A DNA stretch of 35,959 nucleotides from Candidatus Amesbacteria bacterium RBG_19FT_COMBO_48_16 (lineage in GTDB: Bacteria; Patescibacteriota; Microgenomatia; CAZETR01; Amesbacteraceae). The translations under genes were made by a program, and so were the position numbers. How positions within the stretch are numbered: position 1 is the stretch's first letter; every line of letters starts with the position of its first letter. Positions 1 to 6,820 of the stretch are shown here, in pieces. The DNA lies in the NCBI GenBank assembly GCA_001775555.1, contig MEXE01000037.1, positions 1 to 35,959 on the forward strand. Direction: 5' to 3'. Below the pieces are notes generated by a model, which saw nothing but the letters and a program-made list of their open reading frames with translations, ran no database searches and was not told the DNA's origin.

Positions 1-44
1 TTTCGGGAACTAATTGGGGTAGTGGTATTTTTTTAATAGTTTAT

Positions 45-875
45 TTATTTGACTGTTTGGCTAAGTCCAGCAATAACATGTCTTTTTAATATTTGAGGAT
101 CAATTTTGATATCTAATATGGTCTCTAGTACAACCAGTCCCTGGTAAGTAAACATATCCCATCCAGTCGCATTCTTCTTCTTTAGCTTTCTGGCTATCGT
201 TATTAAGTTTGTGTCTTCTGTTTCGAATGTAACGTCCGATACAGCGTTAAAGTTTCTGACCACTTTTTCAGTGAATATATTATCCACTACGCTACCTCCC
301 AAGTGAGTAGCATTAATCAGAACGTCACCTCTTATACTGCTAATATCTTTGATCTCTCCAACTTCTTTTACAAAATTATACTTATTAAATTCTTCAAGTT
401 TGGAAATTGTTCGATTTAAAACAATAACACTTTTAGGTAAATTCGCAAGCTTCGATATTTCTGATAATAAAGATTTCACAACGTTACCAGCCCCAACAAT
501 TACAAGTTCTTTACCTGCTACAGAAGTAACTGATTGAACCGAGAGCAATTGGCCCTTACCACCCTGATAATAGCCCTTAAGCTTCCCGTTTTCATTTTTT
601 ATAAACCCTACCCGATTGACTATCCTAGATGATTCATCATGCTCATCAACCAGTTTTGCAAAATCAGCATCAGTTTCAAATCCAACTGTAACAGCACCAG
701 AGAAATTAAGATTTTTTATTCCGTCTACAAGAGGTTTGGGGTCAGAATTATAAAAAAGCAGGAACACTGCATTAATACCAGCTTCTTCGAAAAATGGGTT
801 ATAAATATTTAATGCACGAGGACTGAGCTGTTTGTGCAACCGGGCAATTACTTTAGTATTACCATCATTTATCAT
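45..875 (-). CDS. Shikimate dehydrogenase-like (AroE-fold) protein, catalytic residues missing
   Basis: A 276-aa protein with the two-domain layout of the shikimate/quinate dehydrogenase family. The C-terminal half has a Rossmann motif (VIVGAGNVVKSLL), a following NRT, the INATHLGG segment and GWDMFTYQG near the end, which match family positions. The N-terminal substrate domain is altered: where AroE has NVTIPFK this protein has AVTVGFE, so the catalytic Lys is Glu, and where AroE has GYNTDG it has GYYQGG, so the catalytic Asp is lost. It probably keeps nucleotide binding but is unlikely to make shikimate. Starts at ATG 875. The gene is AT-rich compared with secA nearby and no other aromatic-pathway gene is in the window. 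The fold assignment is fairly sure; the function is unknown. Confidence 0.78.
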   Translation of the reverse strand: MINDGNTKVIARLHKQLSPRALNIYNPFFEEAGINAVFLLFYNSDPKPLVDGIKNLNFSGAVTVGFETDADFAKLVDEHDESSRIVNRVGFIKNENGKLKGYYQGGKGQLLSVQSVTSVAGKELVIVGAGNVVKSLLSEISKLANLPKSVIVLNRTISKLEEFNKYNFVKEVGEIKDISSIRGDVLINATHLGGSVVDNIFTEKVVRNFNAVSDVTFETEDTNLITIARKLKKKNATGWDMFTYQGLVVLETILDIKIDPQILKRHVIAGLSQTVK

Positions 876-1047
876 TTAAGTAAGTTAAATTATATACCAT
901 GTGGTTACGGGTGATTATTGGGAACTGGACCAGCATGACTGGATGTTGAAGTGCGAAGTGGTGAATTAAAAAAGGGCTGAATAAAGCTTTTGGGTCTGGG
1001 ATGATAATTGCGATTGAAATGATTTAACATGCAGGCTGGTTGTTTCG

Positions 1048-1062
1048 TCCCGCAGAGCGGGA
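1048..1062. repeat. Short GC-rich hairpin downstream of brnA
   Basis: TCCCGC, loop AGA, GCGGGA: a perfect 6-bp stem about 27 nt past the brnA stop. No T-run follows on the minus strand, so it is at best a weak terminator or mRNA 3' end stabiliser. The rest of 876-1088 shows nothing else I can support. Confidence 0.35.
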
Positions 1063-1088
1063 TTACTACCGAACCTATTTAAAAACAC

Positions 1089-1382
1089 TCAGGGAGCGTG
1101 TTTCACCTGCAGGTTGAATTCCTCCTTCACTTTTTCATCAAGATATATCTTCACCAAGGACTGATACGGAACATCCTTTTTGTTGGCGATCATTTTAAGC
1201 GATGAGAGCATGCTATCCGGGACTCGGATAGTTATCACTTTTGTCGATGGCTTTAAATTTGGGAGGGATGGGCTTACTATGGCCCGATTTATATCGAAAT
1301 AGTCTGTGGTATCGTACGTTGCCCAAAAATCGGCCTCCTCATCCTCATTTTTAAATTTAGGAATCGTCTTTAGCTTTTTCAT
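1089..1382 (-). CDS. brnA: BrnA-type antitoxin (CopG/ribbon-helix-helix family)
   Basis: 97 aa. The N-terminal part (KNEDEEADFWATYDTTDYFD) is the acidic stretch typical of CopG-type antitoxins of BrnTA systems. The C-terminal part (VITIRVPDSMLSSLKMIANKKDVPYQ) is a ribbon-helix-helix DNA-binding domain, followed by a short helix. It should bind and neutralise the BrnT ribonuclease encoded just upstream and repress the shared promoter. Its ATG overlaps the brnT stop by one base (TAATG), and the preceding GGGAGGTGATAATTA is an almost perfect Shine-Dalgarno, unusual in this window, which would favour strong antitoxin translation. The toxin-first order is typical of brnTA. Family call is confident; the activity is inferred. 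Confidence 0.85.
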   Translation of the reverse strand: MKKLKTIPKFKNEDEEADFWATYDTTDYFDINRAIVSPSLPNLKPSTKVITIRVPDSMLSSLKMIANKKDVPYQSLVKIYLDEKVKEEFNLQVKHAP

Positions 1383-1687
1383 TAATTATCACCTCCCGCT
1401 AAATGGAATTCTTTTTCTTCCTTCCGTTTTAGGTCTCTAGCAGAAATAACCCGAATATTGTTGTTCCTAATAGTAAATATGAGACACAAAACTCTCCTTT
1501 TGTTTGTCTGGCCGTAAACACGAAACCTCTTTTCTGCTTGGGAATGTGTTTCGTCAGGATTAAGAATCAAAGGTTTGTTGAAAAATACAGCTTCGCATTC
1601 CCTGTGGTTAACTTTGTGTTTTTTAATGTGCTCGAGATTTCCACTGTCCCATTTGAACCCAGATAATTTAGACAGATCAAAAGCCAT
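1382..1687 (-). CDS. brnT: BrnT family ribonuclease toxin
   Basis: 101 aa, the usual length for BrnT. Family landmarks in order: FKWDSGNLEHIKKHKV near residue 11, ECEAVFF, the HSQAEKRFRVYGQT stretch, then a beta-rich VLCLIFTIRNNNIRVISAR close to the C-terminus. BrnT folds like RelE and cuts RNA. The ATG at 1687 follows a clear sigma70-type promoter (1699-1727), and the stop shares a base with the brnA start, so the two are translationally coupled. Next to the Fic module, it makes this end of the window a small toxin-antitoxin cluster. Nothing suggests truncation. Confidence 0.88.
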   Translation of the reverse strand: MAFDLSKLSGFKWDSGNLEHIKKHKVNHRECEAVFFNKPLILNPDETHSQAEKRFRVYGQTNKRRVLCLIFTIRNNNIRVISARDLKRKEEKEFHLAGGDN

Positions 1688-1690
1688 TTA

Positions 1691-1732
1691 TGTATTTAAT
1701 GATACAATACAGGATATTTGCTGTCAATATCC
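1691..1732 (-). promoter_or_regulatory. brnTA promoter with two embedded inverted repeats
   Basis: Read on the minus strand: -35 TTGACA (1727-1722), a 17-nt spacer, -10 TATCAT (1704-1699), then the brnT ATG at 1687. The -35 sits in the inverted repeat GGATATT-7 nt-AATATCC (1712-1732), and the -10 in TGTATT-9 nt-AATACA (1691-1711). The two palindromes abut. They are the natural candidates for BrnA operator sites, since BrnTA systems are autorepressed. Confidence 0.7.
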
Positions 1733-1850
1733 TCAACTTGCCTCGGTTTGCATAGCTAGCCGCGTGGGGCATATACTCAAAAACCCTCGTAAGCAGCCTG
1801 CAAATTCAAGCGAAGCTTTCGCTTTGCGAGCGACTTTGTTGGTTATAGCC

Positions 1851-1874
1851 CTAATTCGGATAGTGGCATTTCTT
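1851..1874 (-). repeat. 24-bp direct repeat, detached copy of the secA 3' end
   Basis: Identical over 24 bp to 2788-2811, where the same bases encode the last seven codons and stop of secA (KKCHYPN*). Identity stops sharply on both sides. Here it lies outside any gene. The two copies flank the fic module with a period of 937 bp. The adjoining GCATTTC-TT-GAAATGC (overlapping the repeat end at about 1866-1881) is a small inverted repeat. Region 1733-1850 otherwise contains only a short hairpin near 1810-1825 (AGCGAA-GCT-TTCGCT). Confidence 0.85.
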
Positions 1875-1907
1875 GAAATGCTAGTTGAATAAGGTACCTC
1901 ACAGGAA

Positions 1908-2537
1908 TTAACTTTTTGTGGTTATTTTGACTAGTGATTCGCTTAACGCTCTTCCTATTAGATTTTCTAATTTCTCGTAGTTGCTATCGTCGGCTGAATA
2001 CATGGCTTCTAGGTATTTCTTTCTATCTAGGCCTGTATCAGCTTTTATTTCAACCGGGGGTAAATTTAATTTTAGTAAAATTAAGATGGTAAGCATGCGA
2101 GCTACACGACCATTGTAGTCTTGGAATGGATGAATCCAAACGAAACGGTGTTGGAACCAAGCCAAGAGTTCTACTACTTTGTTGATAAAATTTTCATCTT
2201 GAGTAATAAGGTGCTTGAGTCTTTCTTGTAAATCTGCACATAAATTTGCTATTAACTCGGGAATTTGGTGAGGTAAGACCGCTTCTTTTCCTGAAAATTC
2301 AACCCTTATTTTACGATACTTTCCTGCCCAGCTGGGAAATATCCAGCCGAAAGCTTCTTTATGGATAACTAGAATTAAATCGGGAGTAATTTCCTTTTTG
2401 AATATTTTGGCAACTAGCTCAAGTCCCTTCTTGGTTCCTTCAAGCTCTATGTGCAGAAGTTTAGATCTGGGGATGATTCCAAACGCTGTTTCTCTATAAG
2501 TGGTGGCTCCTTTTGGCTTAGTTGATATCTTTTTCAT
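1908..2537 (-). CDS. Fic family protein (probable AMP/NMP transferase toxin)
   Basis: 209 aa. The Fic motif is HPFQDYNGRVAR at about residues 137-148: the catalytic His, the Asp, the NGR loop and the second Arg are kept, but Tyr replaces the first Gly of the usual HPFxDGNGR. Upstream, residues 50-90 hold the conserved-looking stretches ITPDLILVIHKEAFGW and FPSWAGKYRKIRV, which may form the target-binding flap region. Fic enzymes modify target proteins with a nucleotide. I see no inhibitory (S/T)xxxE(G/N) motif in a position expected for a self-inhibited Fic within this ORF; one is in the small ORF directly upstream, whose stop overlaps this ATG (ATGA). It lies between direct repeats of the secA tail, suggesting acquisition as a cassette. 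Confidence 0.87.
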   Translation of the reverse strand: MKKISTKPKGATTYRETAFGIIPRSKLLHIELEGTKKGLELVAKIFKKEITPDLILVIHKEAFGWIFPSWAGKYRKIRVEFSGKEAVLPHQIPELIANLCADLQERLKHLITQDENFINKVVELLAWFQHRFVWIHPFQDYNGRVARMLTILILLKLNLPPVEIKADTGLDRKKYLEAMYSADDSNYEKLENLIGRALSESLVKITTKS

Positions 2538-2701
2538 CCAAAAATTGATTTTACTATTTTTCTGGTTACCGGTTCACCTTCTAATTTAGTTGTCCGAAAA
2601 ATAATTTCGGGCATAAATGAACGCAAAAAATCCAAGACCCTTTTTTGTTCTTTAGACCTTTTTTGATATTTTAGATAGTTTCTTTTGAGGTTTTTCTTCA
2701 T
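2534..2701 (-). CDS. Small Fic-inhibitory-motif protein, candidate antitoxin of the Fic protein
   Basis: A 55-codon ORF: MKKNLKRNYLKYQKRSKEQK, then about 35 residues ending KSIFG. Residues 37-42 read TTKLEG, an exact match to the (S/T)xxxE(G/N) inhibitory motif that blocks ATP binding in Fic proteins. In VbhA/FicA-type systems this motif sits on a separate small antitoxin encoded just upstream of the toxin, as here. The stop (2536-2534) overlaps the fic ATG by ATGA. A TATAAT box (2713-2708) ends six bases before the ATG, so the transcript would be leaderless and start at this codon, which supports the start. The first 20 residues are strongly basic. Alternatively this and the 209-aa ORF are halves of one frameshifted Fic protein; the leaderless promoter and neat overlap make two genes likelier. 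Confidence 0.68.
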   Translation of the reverse strand: MKKNLKRNYLKYQKRSKEQKRVLDFLRSFMPEIIFRTTKLEGEPVTRKIVKSIFG

Positions 2702-2707
2702 AACGAA

Positions 2708-2713
2708 ATTATA
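2708..2713 (-). promoter_or_regulatory. -10 box of the Fic module, leaderless start
   Basis: TATAAT on the minus strand, six bases upstream of the ATG at 2701. The -35 region is poor (TTGTCC is about 20 nt upstream). The spacing puts the transcription start at or next to the A of the ATG. Confidence 0.5.
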
Positions 2714-2787
2714 TCATCAGAGGTGTAATATATGGACAAATTGGAAAAGAGAGCTGTTAAAAACGAGCTGGCTGAGTCACATAGTCT

Positions 2788-2811
2788 CTAATTCGGATAG
2801 TGGCATTTCTT
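2788..2811 (-). repeat. 24-bp direct repeat, secA 3' terminal codons
   Basis: Native copy of the repeat also found at 1851-1874. It encodes KKCHYPN and the stop of SecA, part of the zinc-binding SEC-C tail. A duplicated gene 3' end flanking a cargo is the signature left by site-specific integration into the end of a gene, though no recombinase is seen in the 937-bp unit. Confidence 0.85.
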
Positions 2812-5550
2812 ATACTTTTTTCCTGAGCCGCACCAGCAGGGGTCGTTGCGGCCGAGATTCTTGCGGGGATTGTCGACACCGCCTTTTTGGAGAGCGGAGA
2901 AAGCGGACATGAAGTCGCCCGGAGGGGGCTGGTTATTAGTTATTGCCTCAGGGTTCACCGCTTCCGCCTGTGCCAGGGCAACGGCGGATGCATCGGGTTT
3001 AATTTCGACCATCTGCGGCGGGGGCTGGACGGGGGGAGGAGCGCCGACCTGGATACGGAAGAGGCGTTTGCTAAATTCGGATTCGATCTGGGTCACCAGC
3101 CTTTCGAACATGGAAAAAGCCTCGCCTTTGTATTCCACCAAGGGATCGCGCTGGCCGTAACCGCGCAGACCAATGCCGGAGCGGAGATCGTCCACGGCGT
3201 CCAGATGATCCATCCAGAGATTGTCTATGGAAGAAAGATAAGCGTATTTGATAATCTCACCCCAGACCGGGTCGCCGACCTGGGCTTTTCTTTGAGTCGC
3301 GGCGTCGGTAATAATTTGACGGGTGAGCTTGATAATTTCTTCGGCTGTTCCCAGTTTTTTGATCTGGTCAGTCAGGGACTTTTGGGAAACATCATCAAAG
3401 GGGACTATTTCCACCAGGGCGGTGGTTATGGGCAGGACTTCGGATTCGATGATGCCTTTGGGGGCATACATATTTACCACATTGGTGACCTGGTCAGACA
3501 ATTTGTTAATTATTTCCTCATCGGGAATTTCCCCGGCTAATACCCTGTGGCGCAAACCGTAAATAATCTCGCGCTGTTTGTTCATAACGTCGTCGTACTC
3601 GACCACGTGTTTTCTGGCGTCGAAATTGAAGCCTTCCACCTTGACCTGGGCTTGTTCGATAGCTTTGCTGACCATCCCGTGCTCGATGGGTTCGGACTCG
3701 GGAATTTTGAGAAAGCCCATGATTTTGGCCACCTGGTCGCCGCCGAAAATGCGCATGATGTCATCATCCAGGGCAAGATAAAAACGGGTAGAGCCGGGAT
3801 CACCCTGGCGGCCGGAGCGGCCGCGCAGCTGGTTGTCGATGCGGCGGGATTCATGACGCTCAGTACCGATAACATGCAAACCCCCCGAAGAAACAACCTC
3901 GTCATGAGCGGCTTGCCACTGGGCCAACTGTTTGGCATATTGCTTGTCGGTAAGTTTGTCTTCCCCTAAAACAAATTTGGGATTGGGCGGAGGAGTGCCG
4001 CCCAAAACAATGTCCACGCCGCGGCCGGCAATATTGGTAGCGATGGTGACAGCGCCCTTGCGGCCCGCTTCGGAAATGATGGTAGCTTCCTGTTCGTGGT
4101 TTTTGGCGTTTAACAGCGCGTGGGGAACCCCCTTGTGTTTGAGAAGACCGGACAGGACTTCGTTTTTTTCAATAGAGGTAGTGCCTACGAGAATCGGCTG
4201 GCCGCGCTGGTGACAGCCGGCAATTTCTTCGGCCAGAGCGGTATATTTGGCGGGGGTATTTTTGTAAACAATGTCCGCGTTATCGATTCTGACCATCGGT
4301 TTGTGAGTGGGGACGATGACCACGTCCAGTTTGTAAATTTTTTGGAACTCTTCGGCTTCGGTGGCGGCCGTGCCGGTCATGCCGGCCAGCTTGGTGTACA
4401 TGCGGAAATAATTTTGGAAAGAAATGGTAGCCAAAGTCCTGGACTCCTGCTGAATGGTGACGTTTTCCTTGGCTTCGACTGCCTGGTGGATGCCTTCCGA
4501 CCAGCGCCGGCCGGGCATAAGACGGCCGGTGAATTCATCGACGATGATTACTTGGTTGTCCCTGATAATGTAGTCTTTGTCGCGGATAAACAAAGTCCGT
4601 GACTTGAGGGCATTTTCCAGATGATGAATGGTGTCGAAATCTTTTTCGTAGAGATTGTCCACGCCCAGCAGTTTTTCCACCTTTTTGATACCGTGCTCGG
4701 TGAGGTTGGCGGTCCGATGCTTTTCGTCAATCACATAGTCGGTATCGCCGGAGAGGCGGTCGACTAATTTGGCAAACTCGTAATATTTTTGGGTGGGCTC
4801 GGTATCGGGGGCGGAAATGATCAACGGAGTCCGGGCTTCGTCGATCAAAATCGAATCCACCTCGTCGACAATGGCGAAGTGATGGCCTCTCTGGGACATG
4901 TCTTTTAGGTTCCCGACCATGTTGTCCCGCAAGTAATCGAAGCCAAACTCGTTGTTGGTACCGTAAGTAATATCAGCCGCATAAGCTTCCTGACGGGTAA
5001 CAGGGCGCAGGTGGGCCAGCCGGTCGTCGCCGTGGGCAGGGTCAAAAAACTCAGGATCGTAGAGAAGAGATTTCTCATGCATAATGACTCCGACCGACAG
5101 GCCCAAAAGATGAAAGGTGGGACCGTTCCAACCGGCGTCGCGGCGGGCCAGGTAATCGTTGACCGTTACCAGATGGGCTCCCTTGCCGGACAGGGAATTG
5201 AGATACAGGGCGGGAACGGCGGATAAAGTCTTGCCTTCACCCGTTTTTTGTTCGGCGACCTTACCTTCGTGAAAGGCGGTCGCGGCCATGAGCTGAACGT
5301 CAAAGGGGCGAAGACCGATGGCCCTTTCACTAGCTTCCCGGACCAAAGCGAAGGCTGGGGGTAAAAGATCGTCCAAATTTTCCCCTTCGGCCAGGCGGTG
5401 TTTGAGATCGGCGGTATACGCGGCAAAGTCCTCGGCATTTTTGAGACGGGAAAACTTGTCGGTCAGGGTATTGATTTCGTTTACCCGCAGCTGCAAACGG
5501 TTGATTTCCTTTTGGTTGAGATCTAAGAATTTGTTGAGAAATTTGAACAT
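2788..5550 (-). CDS. secA: Protein translocase subunit SecA
   Basis: 920 aa, normal for SecA. It is the ATPase motor that pushes preproteins through SecYEG. Seen in order: the N-terminal helix MFKFLNKFLDLNQKEI; Walker A in EQKTGEGKTLSAVPALYLN (about residue 100); VTVNDYLARRDAGW; the DEVDSILIDEARTPLIIS DEAD-like box; the preprotein cross-linking domain; the second helicase half with VGTTSIEKNE, TNIAGRGVDIVLGG and LRGRSGRQGDPGS; the scaffold and wing; a Pro-rich linker; and the C-terminal SEC-C zinc motif CWCGSGKKYKKCHYPN (CxCxSGx5CH). ATG 5550. It has its own -10 box at 5631-5626 and a strongly structured leader. Its last codons are duplicated at 1851-1874. Confidence 0.98.
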   Translation of the reverse strand: MFKFLNKFLDLNQKEINRLQLRVNEINTLTDKFSRLKNAEDFAAYTADLKHRLAEGENLDDLLPPAFALVREASERAIGLRPFDVQLMAATAFHEGKVAEQKTGEGKTLSAVPALYLNSLSGKGAHLVTVNDYLARRDAGWNGPTFHLLGLSVGVIMHEKSLLYDPEFFDPAHGDDRLAHLRPVTRQEAYAADITYGTNNEFGFDYLRDNMVGNLKDMSQRGHHFAIVDEVDSILIDEARTPLIISAPDTEPTQKYYEFAKLVDRLSGDTDYVIDEKHRTANLTEHGIKKVEKLLGVDNLYEKDFDTIHHLENALKSRTLFIRDKDYIIRDNQVIIVDEFTGRLMPGRRWSEGIHQAVEAKENVTIQQESRTLATISFQNYFRMYTKLAGMTGTAATEAEEFQKIYKLDVVIVPTHKPMVRIDNADIVYKNTPAKYTALAEEIAGCHQRGQPILVGTTSIEKNEVLSGLLKHKGVPHALLNAKNHEQEATIISEAGRKGAVTIATNIAGRGVDIVLGGTPPPNPKFVLGEDKLTDKQYAKQLAQWQAAHDEVVSSGGLHVIGTERHESRRIDNQLRGRSGRQGDPGSTRFYLALDDDIMRIFGGDQVAKIMGFLKIPESEPIEHGMVSKAIEQAQVKVEGFNFDARKHVVEYDDVMNKQREIIYGLRHRVLAGEIPDEEIINKLSDQVTNVVNMYAPKGIIESEVLPITTALVEIVPFDDVSQKSLTDQIKKLGTAEEIIKLTRQIITDAATQRKAQVGDPVWGEIIKYAYLSSIDNLWMDHLDAVDDLRSGIGLRGYGQRDPLVEYKGEAFSMFERLVTQIESEFSKRLFRIQVGAPPPVQPPPQMVEIKPDASAVALAQAEAVNPEAITNNQPPPGDFMSAFSALQKGGVDNPRKNLGRNDPCWCGSGKKYKKCHYPN

Positions 5551-5564
5551 AGTGAAAATTAACT

Positions 5565-5631
5565 CCCCCTGTCATCCCCCTCTTAATCTAAGAGGGGGAA
5601 CTAAAGGGGGTGATATCGAACTCTTATTATA
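5565..5631 (-). promoter_or_regulatory. secA promoter and nested-hairpin leader
   Basis: A TATAAT box (minus strand 5631-5626) overlaps the region just before the end of the upstream gene. The leader contains a perfect 11-bp stem, TCCCCCTCTTA/TAAGAGGGGGA (5575-5585 with 5589-5599, loop ATC), nested in a CCCCCT/AGGGGG pairing (5565-5570 with 5605-5610). The outer stem would cover the G-rich stretch that is the only Shine-Dalgarno-like sequence before the secA ATG. The palindrome also resembles small dispersed intergenic repeats common in environmental genomes, so it may be a repeat rather than a dedicated regulator. Confidence 0.5.
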
Positions 5632-5637
5632 CCTGTT

Positions 5638-6348
5638 TTAGCTACAAATAATCAGCAGGTTGGTGAGGACGCGGTGAAGCCGGACAGAGGGAAATATCTT
5701 GCCCAGCTTGGCTACCAACTGACTGGCCGCTTGGCGTTTGGGGGGGTCGTAAAAGAGATGATTGAGAATAACTAATTGACCCTCCCCATCTTGCCATTCG
5801 CCTTTAGGATCTATTCGATCACGGCTCATGGAGCGATGTTGGGAGGGCAGGCCTAATTGACGCAATTTTTTTAAGAACTTCTCTGAATATACAAAACCCG
5901 GGAGACGATCGCCGAGATAGAGATCCACCAGGATAACATCATATTGGTCTCTGGTCGTTAGCAGATAGTCTTTAGCGTCATTGATGATTATTTTTAAATT
6001 CATAATTTTGTCCAAATCAAAATATCTTTTACCGATATAAATCATGACCGGGTCGATTTCGACACCGGTTATTTTTTTGGGCTGAAACCAGCCGGAGATC
6101 ATCTGCGCGGCCGTTCCGGCTCCCAAACCGAGAATAAGCCAGGATTTAGAGGTTAGGTTATAGGTTTTTGAGATCTTTTTAAACACCGATTCCCAGACAT
6201 TTTTGACCAGTCCCCCACTCTGGGTCAGGCCGCCGGTGGATACATAGACAGAATTACCTGTCCGGACGACCTGAATAGGCCCACAGAATTGTGACTGAAC
6301 TTCGTAAATAACCTGCGGGGAGAAAATTGAGCGGAGGTTAAGGGGCAT
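5638..6348 (-). CDS. Spermidine-synthase-like SAM/aminopropyl methyltransferase-fold protein
   Basis: About 236 aa from ATG 6348 (a GTG three codons earlier at 6357 is possible). The protein has the spermidine synthase/class I methyltransferase core: nucleotide-binding loop LILGLGAGTAAQM at about residue 75, acidic end of strand 2 in GVEIDPVMI, NDAKDYL, and strand 4 DVILVDLYLGDRLPG. The typical SpeE gate motifs and N-terminal beta-hairpin are short or absent, so it belongs to the broad spermidine synthase-like group and may not make polyamines. It overlaps the start of the end of the preceding ORF by about 11 bases, so the two are probably co-translated. Last gene of the greA-led run before secA. 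Confidence 0.75.
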   Translation of the reverse strand: MPLNLRSIFSPQVIYEVQSQFCGPIQVVRTGNSVYVSTGGLTQSGGLVKNVWESVFKKISKTYNLTSKSWLILGLGAGTAAQMISGWFQPKKITGVEIDPVMIYIGKRYFDLDKIMNLKIIINDAKDYLLTTRDQYDVILVDLYLGDRLPGFVYSEKFLKKLRQLGLPSQHRSMSRDRIDPKGEWQDGEGQLVILNHLFYDPPKRQAASQLVAKLGKIFPSVRLHRVLTNLLIICS

Positions 6349-6805
6349 TGAGATCACGCTGGCCGGAATCCTTGTAGAAAAAATAGAAGAGAGCGGATTT
6401 GGTTTTTCTAAGTGCGTGAATTTTTTTTAAAACCTGGATATAGGCGTCATGGAGGTGCTGGTTTAACAGCATGGGCAATCTTCTTTCCAATTGGCGGACA
6501 CGGTAATCCAAGCTTTCGGTCCGGGCCATCAACTGGCCTTCGGGGGTACGAACCCGGAAAGCCTCAAGATCATCCAGATTGTCCCATTCGCCGGATTCGA
6601 TGCGGGAACGCAAGTCGTCCTCGGCGCTTTTGGAAGCGGCCGGGGAAGAAACAGGTGTTGGGGTGGGGCCGGGAAAGGACTCGTCCACCACCGTTCCTTC
6701 CAGCACCTCCTCCTCTTTGACTTGGGATTCGTTTTGGGTATTTAACTGGCGGGCCAGTTCATCCGTAATTTGCCCTGAAGTGACCACAACATTCGTATCC
6801 ATCAT
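6338..6805 (-). CDS. Hypothetical protein with acidic/Pro-rich N-terminus and helical C-terminus
   Basis: 155 aa, not recognised. Residues 1-60 are low complexity, acidic and then Pro/Thr/Ser-rich (FPGPTPTPVSSPAASK). Residues 65-140 look helical, with a possible coiled coil around ESLDYRVRQLERRLPMLLNQ and a basic LKKIHALRKTKS. No signal peptide or membrane segment. Starts at a tandem ATG ATG (6805). It lies 15 nt after the ABC exporter gene and overlaps the methyltransferase-like gene, so it belongs to that operon. Function unknown. Confidence 0.7.
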   Translation of the reverse strand: MMDTNVVVTSGQITDELARQLNTQNESQVKEEEVLEGTVVDESFPGPTPTPVSSPAASKSAEDDLRSRIESGEWDNLDDLEAFRVRTPEGQLMARTESLDYRVRQLERRLPMLLNQHLHDAYIQVLKKIHALRKTKSALFYFFYKDSGQRDLNAP

Positions 6806-6820
6806 AGGATTTTAGCATTT

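Noticed and set aside
1575..1892. Open frame of 105 codons on the plus strand
   Set aside because: It runs antisense to brnT and across the brnTA promoter, has no start context, and its composition does not look like a protein.
2887..4602. Several plus-strand open frames of 80-217 codons
   Set aside because: All are shadows of secA, caused by its GC-rich codon use.
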